Of a stretch of DNA of 5,142 bases, positions 1 through 5,142 are shown piece by piece. Numbering within the stretch: position 1 is the stretch's first letter; each line of letters opens with the position of its first letter. Under the pieces are notes generated by a model that saw only the letters and a program-made list of their open reading frames with translations, made no database searches and had not been told where the DNA came from. The stretch is from Candidatus Nitrosotalea sp. FS (GTDB lineage: Archaea > Thermoproteota > Nitrososphaeria > Nitrososphaerales > Nitrosopumilaceae). The DNA is taken from the NCBI RefSeq assembly GCF_011319475.1, contig NZ_RCMC01000045.1, positions 123-5,264 on the forward strand, in the 5' to 3' direction. Position numbers and translations under genes: made by a program.

Positions 1-686
1 TTATTTTGTTAAAACATCAAAATGAATTGGAGCTTTCAGACAAACAGAAAAAGGATCTTGACTCTGCAATATCTTGGGGAATACGCTCACAAACTATTGA
101 AGGGTTCTTTCCATTTTTTTACCAGCCTCTACAGAATCAATTCAATGAAACAGCCTACTCACACTTTACAATATATCCACTCTACAACCTAATGGGATTT
201 CCACTCTCAGAGCTTGAAGACATGGGTCACAAGGGATGTTTTGATGCATACCTAAAGTGCGGAAATTGGATGACAAGAGTACAAGACAGTGATGGTGGAT
301 TTTACACATATTATCATAAAGAGGGTCATGTGTGGCACAAGCAATCTCCGGCAATTGGACAGGCATTATGCACCTTTGTTCATCTATATGAAAAGACTGG
401 CGAGAAAAAATTCTTGGAGGCTGCAACAAAAGCTGCAAGATGGCTTGCCACAAATCAGCTAACAGATTCAGAGTTCAATGGTGCATTCTATTGGGTATAT
501 CCAAATAAACATCTGTCTGGATTACAGAAAAAAATTGCATATGCCAAGGAACGTCTTGCTGGCAAGTTATCTAGTTCAGAATACGTATCAGATGTTACTA
601 TATTGTTGGACAAGATTCCTATATGGCCCGTTCAGTTTGCCATAGAAGGATTGTATAGGTTCAACAAGTTAGAGGGTCTTGCGTAA
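1..686 (+). CDS. C-terminal part of an alpha/alpha-toroid (six-hairpin-like) protein, possibly polysaccharide-modifying; 5' truncated
   Basis: The reading frame is open to the left edge (the codon at 3-5 is sense), so the TTG at 6 is almost certainly not the start and the N-terminus lies outside. About 227 residues are visible, ending at TAA 684-686. Numbering from the TTG, the protein is helical and aromatic-rich. It has two similar units, W88-MTRVQDSDGGF and W146-LATNQ followed by NGAFYW near 159-163, separated by QSPAIGQALCTFVHLYEKTGEKKFLEAA (split around 113-140). This alternation of helices with GGF/GAF turns is typical of alpha/alpha-barrel proteins such as D-glucuronyl C5-epimerase-like and six-hairpin glycosidase or lyase families. 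There is no membrane segment in the visible part. Its convergent neighbours are wecB and a glycosyltransferase, so a role in surface polysaccharide processing is a reasonable inference. Catalytic residues cannot be assigned, and the exact family is uncertain. Confidence 0.6.
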   Translation, partial: ILLKHQNELELSDKQKKDLDSAISWGIRSQTIEGFFPFFYQPLQNQFNETAYSHFTIYPLYNLMGFPLSELEDMGHKGCFDAYLKCGNWMTRVQDSDGGFYTYYHKEGHVWHKQSPAIGQALCTFVHLYEKTGEKKFLEAATKAARWLATNQLTDSEFNGAFYWVYPNKHLSGLQKKIAYAKERLAGKLSSSEYVSDVTILLDKIPIWPVQFAIEGLYRFNKLEGLA

Positions 687-1757
687 GACAGAGAGAATTT
701 TTTCTGCAGAGTGGCCGTTTCCATAAGGATTTGCATCAGACGTTATCTTGTGATTATCTTGTGCATCTCTAATTGCCTGGATAATCTTTTGGGTGCATGT
801 GCCCACAAGCTCTGAATATCCAGTCTTTACCGCTTCAGGCCTATCTGTACTTTTGCGTACTATAAGCACCTTCTTTCTAATCGACGGTGATGTAGCCTCT
901 TCCTGTACCCCACCCGAGTCTGAGATTATGAATTTAGATTTTTTCATAAGATATAACATGTCAAAGTATCCTACTGGTGGTATAATCAATATGTTATCAG
1001 ATTCTTGAAGTTTTTTGTAGAGGCCAAACCTTTGGAGTTGTTTTACAGTTCTGGGGTGTGCAGGAAATATCATATCCATTTTTGATTGTACAAGCCCTTG
1101 CACAATTGATGATAGAGTCTCTTTGTTGTCAACATTTTCGCCACGATGCAATGTTACAAGTGCAAAATCATTTTTTTTCTCAATTGAGAGATTTGCTTTT
1201 TTTTCCGCTTTTGATATATTTTGTTGTATTGCATCAATTGATGTGTTTCCTGTGACGTATGTCTTTCCATGAACTTTTTCACCTTGTAATGTTTTTTTTG
1301 CGTGCTCGGTTGGTGCAAAAAGAAACTCGGAAATGTGATCTACTGCAATCCTGTTATGTTCTTCAGGCATTCTCCAGTCATTGCTTCGAAGGCCTGCCTC
1401 TACATGTGTCACCGGCACACTACACTTTATGCCAGTAATGGCTGCTGCAAGAACTGTGTTTGTATCCCCTTGAACAATTACGGTATCAGGTTCAATCTTG
1501 CTGATTATCTTTGCCAGGTTTAGAACAATTTCTCCAATTTGCGTAGCCCTATCAGTTGTAGTATTTTGGAGTTTGGTAAGTTTCATGGAATAATCAGGCT
1601 TTCTGATATCAAGATCTTTGATGAACTGCATGCTCATGTTAAAGTCATAGTGCTGACCAGTGAAGATTATTGTACTGTTTTTCTTGTTTAAGAGTTTGAT
1701 GATAGATGAGAGTTTTATTATCTCAGGCCTTGTGCCCATCACTATTGCTACTTTCAT
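669..1757 (-). CDS. wecB: UDP-N-acetylglucosamine 2-epimerase (non-hydrolysing), WecB family
   Basis: The 362-residue product is full length for the family and interconverts UDP-GlcNAc and UDP-ManNAc in the cytoplasm, providing the ManNAc precursor for surface glycans. It has the GT-B-like fold signatures in order: GTRPEIIK at 8-15 (R10 and K15, as in E. coli WecB), FTGQHYD at 32-38, QGDTNT with D98, HVEAGLRS with E120, MPEEHNR with E132/E133, TLHRGENVD with H204 and R205, FPAHPRT at 231-237, SDSGGVQEE at 279-287, and TDRPEAV at 304-310. The end, NPYGNGHSAEKI, is also family-typical. The ATG at 1757 is the only sensible start, because an in-frame TAG lies 12 bases upstream. An AAAAGGAG sits 18 bases upstream, which is too far for a normal Shine-Dalgarno; GTGAG ending 6 bases before the ATG is a better candidate. 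It follows the glycosyltransferase gene by 28 bp and is probably co-transcribed with it. A wecC-type dehydrogenase is not seen here. Confidence 0.93.
   Translation of the reverse strand: MKVAIVMGTRPEIIKLSSIIKLLNKKNSTIIFTGQHYDFNMSMQFIKDLDIRKPDYSMKLTKLQNTTTDRATQIGEIVLNLAKIISKIEPDTVIVQGDTNTVLAAAITGIKCSVPVTHVEAGLRSNDWRMPEEHNRIAVDHISEFLFAPTEHAKKTLQGEKVHGKTYVTGNTSIDAIQQNISKAEKKANLSIEKKNDFALVTLHRGENVDNKETLSSIVQGLVQSKMDMIFPAHPRTVKQLQRFGLYKKLQESDNILIIPPVGYFDMLYLMKKSKFIISDSGGVQEEATSPSIRKKVLIVRKSTDRPEAVKTGYSELVGTCTQKIIQAIRDAQDNHKITSDANPYGNGHSAEKILSVLRKTL
698..703 (+). terminator. oligo-T tract after the left-edge gene
   Basis: A run of six T on the plus strand begins 11 bases after the TAA at 684-686. 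Archaeal transcription commonly ends at such oligo-T stretches without a strong hairpin, so this could end the plus-strand transcript just inside the convergent wecB gene. The same bases encode Glu-Lys-Ile near the end of WecB, so the tract may simply reflect coding sequence. Confidence 0.35.
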
Positions 1758-1785
1758 GTGGTACTCACTCTAGTACTCCTTTTGA
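1758..1785 (-). promoter_or_regulatory. glycosyltransferase-wecB spacer with SD-like elements and a GAGTAC direct repeat
   Basis: This 28-bp spacer contains, in the minus-strand direction, AAAAGGAGTAC and then GAGTGAGTAC before the wecB ATG. GAGTAC occurs twice, 13 bases apart. The strong AGGAG is 18 bases from the ATG, whereas GTGAG is 6 bases away and matches part of the archaeal anti-SD complement (GGAGGTGA). This supports translation of wecB as an internal gene of a polycistronic message. No promoter-like element is evident here. Confidence 0.4.
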
Positions 1786-2817
1786 CTATGCCAGAAGAGA
1801 TTCATAGATATCAAGGTAAAGTTTTCCAACGTGAGACCAGTCATATTTCTGTACATGTAGAAATGCCTCATGACATAGTCTCTCAGATTTTTTCTTATCT
1901 ACTACAAGCATAGTTATCTCGTCCAAGAGTTTTTGTGGAGAGTTTGGCTCAAGCAATATACCATTCTTGTCATTGGTTAACAGTTCCTTGTTACCCCCCA
2001 CATTTGTAGCAACAATTGGAACATTACACGCCATAGCCTCAAGTATGGTAGAGCTTATTCCTTCAGCAAGTGATGGTTGGATCAAGACATCAGAGCCTCG
2101 TATAAGAGATATGGTTCTCTCCTTGGGCATATACCCCATAAGATGTATGTTTGGTTGTGTCTTTGTTGCCTCTTTTATTTTGTATTCCTCAGGTCCTGAT
2201 CCCAAGATCAGAAGGTGAATATCTTGTGGAAGTTTTTTGGACATTTCAAGCAAATCAAGTATTCCTTTTTCTTTTGAGAGTCGTCCCGCAAAAATTATTT
2301 GTTTGTCATATAGCTTTTCTTTTTTTTGTGGCAGTGATGATATATCAATGGCATTAGGTACAAGCGATACCTTGAATCCCAATTTTGTATAGTAATCATA
2401 TGCTTCATGCGATATTACAGTAATGGCATCAGCCCATGTCAGAGCATCTTTTTCATATGACGATGAGATCTTTCCAGTTGTCTGCCCGTGTATAACATCG
2501 ACCTGTTTTGAGTAAATTCCATGAAGTGTCAGTATCTTTTTTCCCGATGCATGCTTCATTGGTAACGCGGATGGTAAGTTATGTGCATGTACAATGTCAT
2601 TTCCTTTCTTGAACTTGGTTTTCAAAAATGCCGATAGCATAAAGCTTGGATTTTTGAGTCCCTTTATTGGTAAAGTGAATGTATTTTCTGATGAAAGGAC
2701 ATCAACATGATGACCATTATTTTTTAGAAAACTAGAAAGACCTTGAACATGTTGAGCAATTCCCCCAATACCTGTCTGAGTAGGAGAAATAATTAGCACT
2801 TGCACGCTAGTGTGCAA
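1786..2817 (-). CDS. GT4-like (group 1) glycosyltransferase
   Basis: The product transfers a sugar from a nucleotide-sugar donor, probably onto a lipid-linked or surface glycan; donor and acceptor cannot be read from sequence. In the longest frame (343 aa) the N-terminal Rossmann domain has SPTQTGIGGIAQHV (11-24), VHAHN (76-80) and TLHGIYSKQ (97-105). The C-terminal domain has VPNAID (153-158), FAGRLSKEKG (176-185) and an EX7E signature, E252-GISSTIL-E260, followed by AMACNVPIVATNVGG (261-275). It is complete for a GT-B retaining enzyme and has no membrane segment. The frame opens at TTG 2817, directly after an in-frame TAA, but GTG at 2805 is preferred. That start gives MQVLIISPTQTG, like the usual start of the family (339 aa), and lies about 28 bases from a TATA-like element. 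It is the first gene of a likely two-gene unit with wecB. An A8 tract at 2320-2327 encodes part of QKKEK in the interdomain region. Confidence 0.9.
   Translation of the reverse strand: MHTSVQVLIISPTQTGIGGIAQHVQGLSSFLKNNGHHVDVLSSENTFTLPIKGLKNPSFMLSAFLKTKFKKGNDIVHAHNLPSALPMKHASGKKILTLHGIYSKQVDVIHGQTTGKISSSYEKDALTWADAITVISHEAYDYYTKLGFKVSLVPNAIDISSLPQKKEKLYDKQIIFAGRLSKEKGILDLLEMSKKLPQDIHLLILGSGPEEYKIKEATKTQPNIHLMGYMPKERTISLIRGSDVLIQPSLAEGISSTILEAMACNVPIVATNVGGNKELLTNDKNGILLEPNSPQKLLDEITMLVVDKKKSERLCHEAFLHVQKYDWSHVGKLYLDIYESLLA
2800..2817. promoter_or_regulatory. imperfect 18-bp palindrome over the glycosyltransferase start
   Basis: Plus-strand TTGCACGCTAGTGTGCAA reads as its own reverse complement except at one symmetric base pair (2806/2811). 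It spans the TTG at 2817 and the GTG at 2805 and sits where the transcription start is expected. This is the usual position and size of a dimeric repressor operator, but no regulator can be tied to it from sequence. Confidence 0.35.
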
Positions 2818-2829
2818 TTAATTAATTCT

Positions 2830-2844
2830 CTAATAAGGTATTAG
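2830..2844 (-). promoter_or_regulatory. candidate promoter (TATA-like) with a 15-bp inverted repeat upstream of the glycosyltransferase
   Basis: Plus-strand CTAATA-AGG-TATTAG is a perfect 6-bp inverted repeat around three bases. Read on the minus strand, its TTATTAG portion lies roughly 25-31 bases upstream of the GTG at 2805, the expected TATA distance for a leaderless archaeal transcript. The AATTAATTAATT run at 2816-2827 lies between it and the gene. The inverted repeat may be an operator over the TATA box, or the symmetry may be a chance of AT-rich sequence. Confidence 0.4.
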
Positions 2845-2854
2845 ATTAACAATT

Positions 2855-2877
2855 GTAAAAGAAGAAACGTGTTTCCT
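2855..2877 (-). terminator. probable terminator downstream of the radical SAM gene
   Basis: Just after the tes stop, the minus strand reads GGAAACACGTTTCTTCTTTT. This is a short inverted repeat (GAAAC/GTTTC, 2864-2868 and 2871-2875) running into a pyrimidine and T-rich stretch. The two-base gap is too small for a good RNA hairpin, but the T-rich tail fits archaeal termination. Together with the promoter-like element further on, it suggests the glycosyltransferase unit is transcribed separately from tes. Confidence 0.4.
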
Positions 2878-2883
2878 AGATTT

Positions 2884-4548
2884 TTACATTAAAGATTGCG
2901 ATGCTTCATGCATCATCTGGCTCTTTGCACATCCAGCTGCAAGCTCATCACCTGAACCTCTTCTCATGATTCCTCTATAGAGACCATCTTCGAGTTTTAC
3001 TCCAACTCGCTTCTCCCATTCTTCTACAGATATAGAATATTTCTTTTGGATTCTGTCTCTGTACCATTCTGGAATTACGTTAAATGCACAGAATGGAACA
3101 ATTCTCAAGTCTGGTGTAAGGTAGTGAATATCACATCTCTGAAGTCTTTCAAGATCTTCGTTGTACTTGTCTTGGAAGTGCATCATGCCCAAGAACAAGC
3201 CCTTGACATGCCATGAACCTACAGAGTTAAATGATCTCTTCATCAAGATGCTGCCGAACATCTTTGCAAGATCAAGACCTGCTGGCTGTTTCTTTTTATC
3301 GATAAAGCTTGAAAGTTTTCTTACAACTTCGAGCATTGTGAAATACTTGTTCTTTCCAGACTTGATTTCTTCTGCCTTGTCTTCAAAGAGTTCTAACATT
3401 CCTTGAATATCTGCAAATCTTGTAAGTGGAACAAATTTCTTTGTCTCTGCATCTTCGAAGATGTATGTACCTGCACCACATGCAAAGTGGATTGAGAGTT
3501 CATACTTTGGTTTGCTAGAGAATGCTTCAATTACGTTTGTTAGAGGCATGCAACTTGGAACTGGGAACCAGTCATCGACTGTTACTTCACCGTTTGTCTG
3601 TTCTTCAATTCTTTGTATACAGTCTGGTATTGTGATTCTGTATTTTTCACGTTCTTTCTTGCCCATTCTTCCAGTCAATGAAACTGGTTGGAAGTTTACT
3701 GCGTGCACAACATCAAGATTCTTTTGTGCGTATCGTATAATTGGACCTAATTCATGGTCATTGATTGATTTGATAACTGTTGGAACAAATACTACGGTAG
3801 TTCCTGTCTTTCTTGCACTCTCTAGTGCATATGGAATTTCCCAGTGGTTCTTTGGATTTGTTCTTGGTGTAACACCGTCAAAACTGAGATACAAATTATT
3901 GACACCTGCAAGTCTTACCTCTCTCATTGCTTCTGGGTCTAGTGCAAATCTTATTCCGTTTGTGTTCATCTGGATGTGATCAACACCTTCTTCTTTCATT
4001 ATTTTGATAACATCAACAATATCTTCTCTGAGCATTGGTTCACCACCAGTAATCTGCATAGAGTTTCCTGGAATTGGTCTTTCTGCTTTTAGTGTCTTCA
4101 TCATTGCTCTTACTTGGTCTTGTGATGGTTCATACATGTATGCACCTTCTAGTCCCTTTTTCACATAGAAGAAGCAATACCAGCAGGTCAAATCACATCT
4201 GTTTGTAACTATCATGTTTGCAAGTCCACTGTGGGACAAGTGATTAGAGCACAGACCACAGTTGTTAGGACATGAGCATTTGTCAATCATTACGTTTGGA
4301 GCATGTGCACCCTTGCCGTCAATCCAGTAGGTGCTGAATTTTTTATACATATCATAAGAGCCAAAATAGAGTTCTTCACATTCACCATGTGTTGGGCAAG
4401 TCTTTGTCATGAAGACCTTGCCATCTCTCTCAAATACCTCTGCATCAAGTATCATATTGCATTCAGGACAGATACTCTGGGTAAATCGTATAGTGGATTT
4501 CTTTCCTAAAGTAGGAGTCTTCTGATTAGATATCTGAATTAGTTCCAT
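2884..4548 (-). CDS. tes: Tes-family radical SAM protein, probable tetraether lipid (GDGT) synthase
   Basis: The 554-residue protein resembles MJ0619/Tes, which joins the ends of archaeal lipid tails by radical C-C coupling to make macrocyclic archaeol and GDGT tetraethers. The order of motifs matches that family. An N-terminal metal-binding zone has C27-PE-C30 and C51-PTHGE-C57, followed by FGSYDMYKKF and GKGAHAPN. Next come C91-S-C93-PNN-C97-GL-C100 and then VTNR with the radical SAM CX3CX2C motif C118-DLT-C122-WY-C125. TGGEP at 167-171 and NTNGIRFALD (195-204) follow. The central NFQPVSLTGRM (285-295) and the C-terminal C472-DIHYLTPD and PF-C487-AFN are also family-like. C310, C333, C357 and C540 are further candidate ligands. 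As I recall, the characterised enzyme carries extra Fe-S clusters and a rubredoxin-like iron, consistent with this Cys content. The ATG at 4548 has a TATA-like box ending 27 bases upstream and no clear SD, so the leader is probably very short. A divergently transcribed TrmB-like gene lies upstream. The family call is firm; lipid substrate and product are inferred, and a paralogue with another substrate remains possible. Confidence 0.82.
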   Translation of the reverse strand: MELIQISNQKTPTLGKKSTIRFTQSICPECNMILDAEVFERDGKVFMTKTCPTHGECEELYFGSYDMYKKFSTYWIDGKGAHAPNVMIDKCSCPNNCGLCSNHLSHSGLANMIVTNRCDLTCWYCFFYVKKGLEGAYMYEPSQDQVRAMMKTLKAERPIPGNSMQITGGEPMLREDIVDVIKIMKEEGVDHIQMNTNGIRFALDPEAMREVRLAGVNNLYLSFDGVTPRTNPKNHWEIPYALESARKTGTTVVFVPTVIKSINDHELGPIIRYAQKNLDVVHAVNFQPVSLTGRMGKKEREKYRITIPDCIQRIEEQTNGEVTVDDWFPVPSCMPLTNVIEAFSSKPKYELSIHFACGAGTYIFEDAETKKFVPLTRFADIQGMLELFEDKAEEIKSGKNKYFTMLEVVRKLSSFIDKKKQPAGLDLAKMFGSILMKRSFNSVGSWHVKGLFLGMMHFQDKYNEDLERLQRCDIHYLTPDLRIVPFCAFNVIPEWYRDRIQKKYSISVEEWEKRVGVKLEDGLYRGIMRRGSGDELAAGCAKSQMMHEASQSLM

Positions 4549-4575
4549 GTCTTATACGCATATCTTAGGAGATAG

Positions 4576-4582
4576 TATTTAA
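4576..4582 (-). promoter_or_regulatory. TATA-like box of the tes gene
   Basis: On the minus strand, TTAAATA, preceded by GAAATGGA, ends 27 bases before the ATG at 4548. This predicts a start of transcription only a few bases before the codon, so a nearly leaderless message. No Shine-Dalgarno match is seen between box and ATG, which agrees. Confidence 0.6.
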
Positions 4583-4616
4583 TCCATTTCCTACAAGACA
4601 CCAGATGAATAGGTAG

Positions 4617-4628
4617 GTGAGCCCTCAC
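4617..4628. promoter_or_regulatory. palindrome between the divergent tes and TrmB-like promoters
   Basis: GTGAG-CC-CTCAC is a perfect 5-bp inverted repeat with a two-base centre. It lies between the minus-strand TATA-like box (4576-4582) and the plus-strand one (4647-4654), and is GC-richer than its surroundings. The position suits an operator acting on either promoter, for example for the adjacent TrmB-like protein, but this is inference. The 131-bp intergenic region holds no gene or RNA that I can recognise. Confidence 0.4.
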
Positions 4629-4646
4629 AGAAAACCGATCCTAGAC

Positions 4647-4654
4647 ATATATAT
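4647..4654 (+). promoter_or_regulatory. TATA box of the TrmB-like gene
   Basis: ATATATAT is centred about 29 bases before the TTG at 4680. This is the distance expected when transcription begins at or a few bases before the start codon. No Shine-Dalgarno sequence lies between, consistent with a leaderless or nearly leaderless transcript, and this supports the TTG as the start. Confidence 0.6.
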
Positions 4655-4679
4655 CAAAAGAGCCCCCGATCATATCACA

Positions 4680-5142
4680 TTGAGTCTTTCTGACAAGACA
4701 CGAAAAGCATTAGAAAAGATCGGCCTCACAAGCTATGAGATCAAGACATATTCTTCACTCTTAAAGACAGGTCCAATTACTGCCTCAGATCTCAGCCAAA
4801 AATCAGGAGTACCATATTCAAAAATTTATGAGGTTCTAGGCACACTGGAGGAGAAGGGGTGGATAGGCTCGGACGATTCAAGACCTACTCAATATTTTGC
4901 AAAATCTCCAGCTACTGCAATACAGACATCAAAACAACAATTTGAGACAGAATTTAGAAATAATGAAAATGTTGTACTCAAGGAACTCACTCCACTTTAT
5001 GAACAAAGCGGGATAAGTGAAAGGCCAGATATTTGGATAATCTCTGGTGTGGTAAACATTGTAACAAAGATTCTCGAAATGGTAGATTCCTGTAGAAACG
5101 AGGTCATGATTGCAATCCCCAAGGTTGCTGAAGAGCTTGCAA
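4680..5142 (+). CDS. TrmB-family transcriptional regulator, 3' truncated
   Basis: The frame opens with TTG at 4680 and runs off the right edge with 154 codons visible. It begins (M)SLSDKTRKALEKIGLTSYEIKTYSSLL, the typical opening of TrmB-type winged helix-turn-helix proteins. Residues 10-75 form the wHTH: GPITASDLSQKSG (31-43), the recognition-helix region VPYSKIYEVLGTLEEKGWI (44-62), and a wing ending PTQYFAKSP (69-77). A charged helical linker (about 80-110) follows. From PDIWIISG (116-123) the effector or PLD-like C-terminal domain begins, with CRNEVMIAIP at 138-147 showing the usual strand. TrmB proteins are cytoplasmic DNA-binding regulators, some sensing sugars; the ligand here is unknown because the sensing domain is cut off. 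No ATG or GTG lies upstream in frame near the TATA box, so TTG is the best start. Its divergent placement against tes suggests self-regulation and/or control of tes. Confidence 0.85.
   Translation, partial: MSLSDKTRKALEKIGLTSYEIKTYSSLLKTGPITASDLSQKSGVPYSKIYEVLGTLEEKGWIGSDDSRPTQYFAKSPATAIQTSKQQFETEFRNNENVVLKELTPLYEQSGISERPDIWIISGVVNIVTKILEMVDSCRNEVMIAIPKVAEELA

Noticed and set aside
6..8. TTG as the true start of the first gene
   Set aside because: The frame stays open to the window edge, no promoter or ribosome site can be seen, and the visible part begins inside the helical repeats, so the gene most likely starts upstream.
166..453. 95-codon minus-strand frame inside the left-edge gene
   Set aside because: It is a Cys- and His-rich shadow of the plus-strand coding frame, with no promoter or ribosome site.
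2816..2827. AATTAATTAATT as a microsatellite or repeat element
   Set aside because: Only three units of four bases in AT-rich intergenic DNA, explained as promoter spacer composition.
3461..3979. 172-codon open frame on the plus strand inside the radical SAM gene
   Set aside because: It is antisense to conserved coding sequence, and its translation has no recognisable domain. The opposite strand carries clear Tes motifs throughout.
2884..4548. Radical SAM protein as an anaerobic sulfatase-maturating or SPASM peptide-modifying enzyme, or a B12-dependent GDGT ring synthase (Grs)
   Set aside because: There is no N-terminal cobalamin-binding domain, and the motif order (N-terminal CPEC, CPNNCGLC before the radical SAM motif, CDIHYLTPD and PFCAFN at the end) matches Tes rather than SPASM proteins.
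1..5142. CRISPR array, tRNA or rRNA gene, insertion sequence or attachment site
   Set aside because: No regularly spaced repeats, cloverleaf-like sequence, rRNA segments, transposase or terminal repeats were seen on either strand by eye.

Overview
The window looks like a piece of an AT-rich archaeal chromosome, most likely from an ammonia-oxidising archaeon of the Nitrososphaerota (Thaumarchaeota). This is inferred from three things: a Tes-type (tetraether lipid synthase) radical SAM protein, a TrmB-family regulator, and archaeal TATA-like promoters placed so that transcripts would have almost no leader. No rRNA or other phylogenetic marker is present, so the assignment is not proven.

Layout. 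Positions 1-686 (+) hold the 3' part of a gene for an alpha/alpha-barrel-like protein, cut by the left edge. It meets, tail to tail with an 18-bp overlap, a minus-strand two-gene unit. That unit is a GT4-type glycosyltransferase (about 2805/2817 down to 1786) followed 28 bp later by a non-hydrolysing UDP-GlcNAc 2-epimerase (wecB, 1757-669). Upstream, on the same strand but apparently transcribed separately, is a complete Tes-family radical SAM gene (4548-2884). A 131-bp divergent intergenic region (4549-4679) separates it from a TrmB-family regulator (4680 to the right edge, truncated), which the supplied ORF list lacks because it begins with TTG.

Functional picture. The left half looks like the edge of a cell-surface glycan or glycoprotein locus: WecB would supply UDP-ManNAc, and the glycosyltransferase would build a glycan. 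The toroid protein may modify or process polysaccharide, though this is only inferred. The right half concerns the membrane: Tes joins archaeal lipid tails to make tetraethers (GDGTs), and the adjacent divergent TrmB-like gene is a candidate regulator.

The most interesting signals are the divergent tes/trmB promoter region, with a GTGAG-CC-CTCAC palindrome between the two TATA boxes, and a pair of palindromes over the TATA box and start codon of the glycosyltransferase gene. No tRNA, rRNA, CRISPR array or mobile element was recognised. No gene-free stretch exceeds 300 bp.
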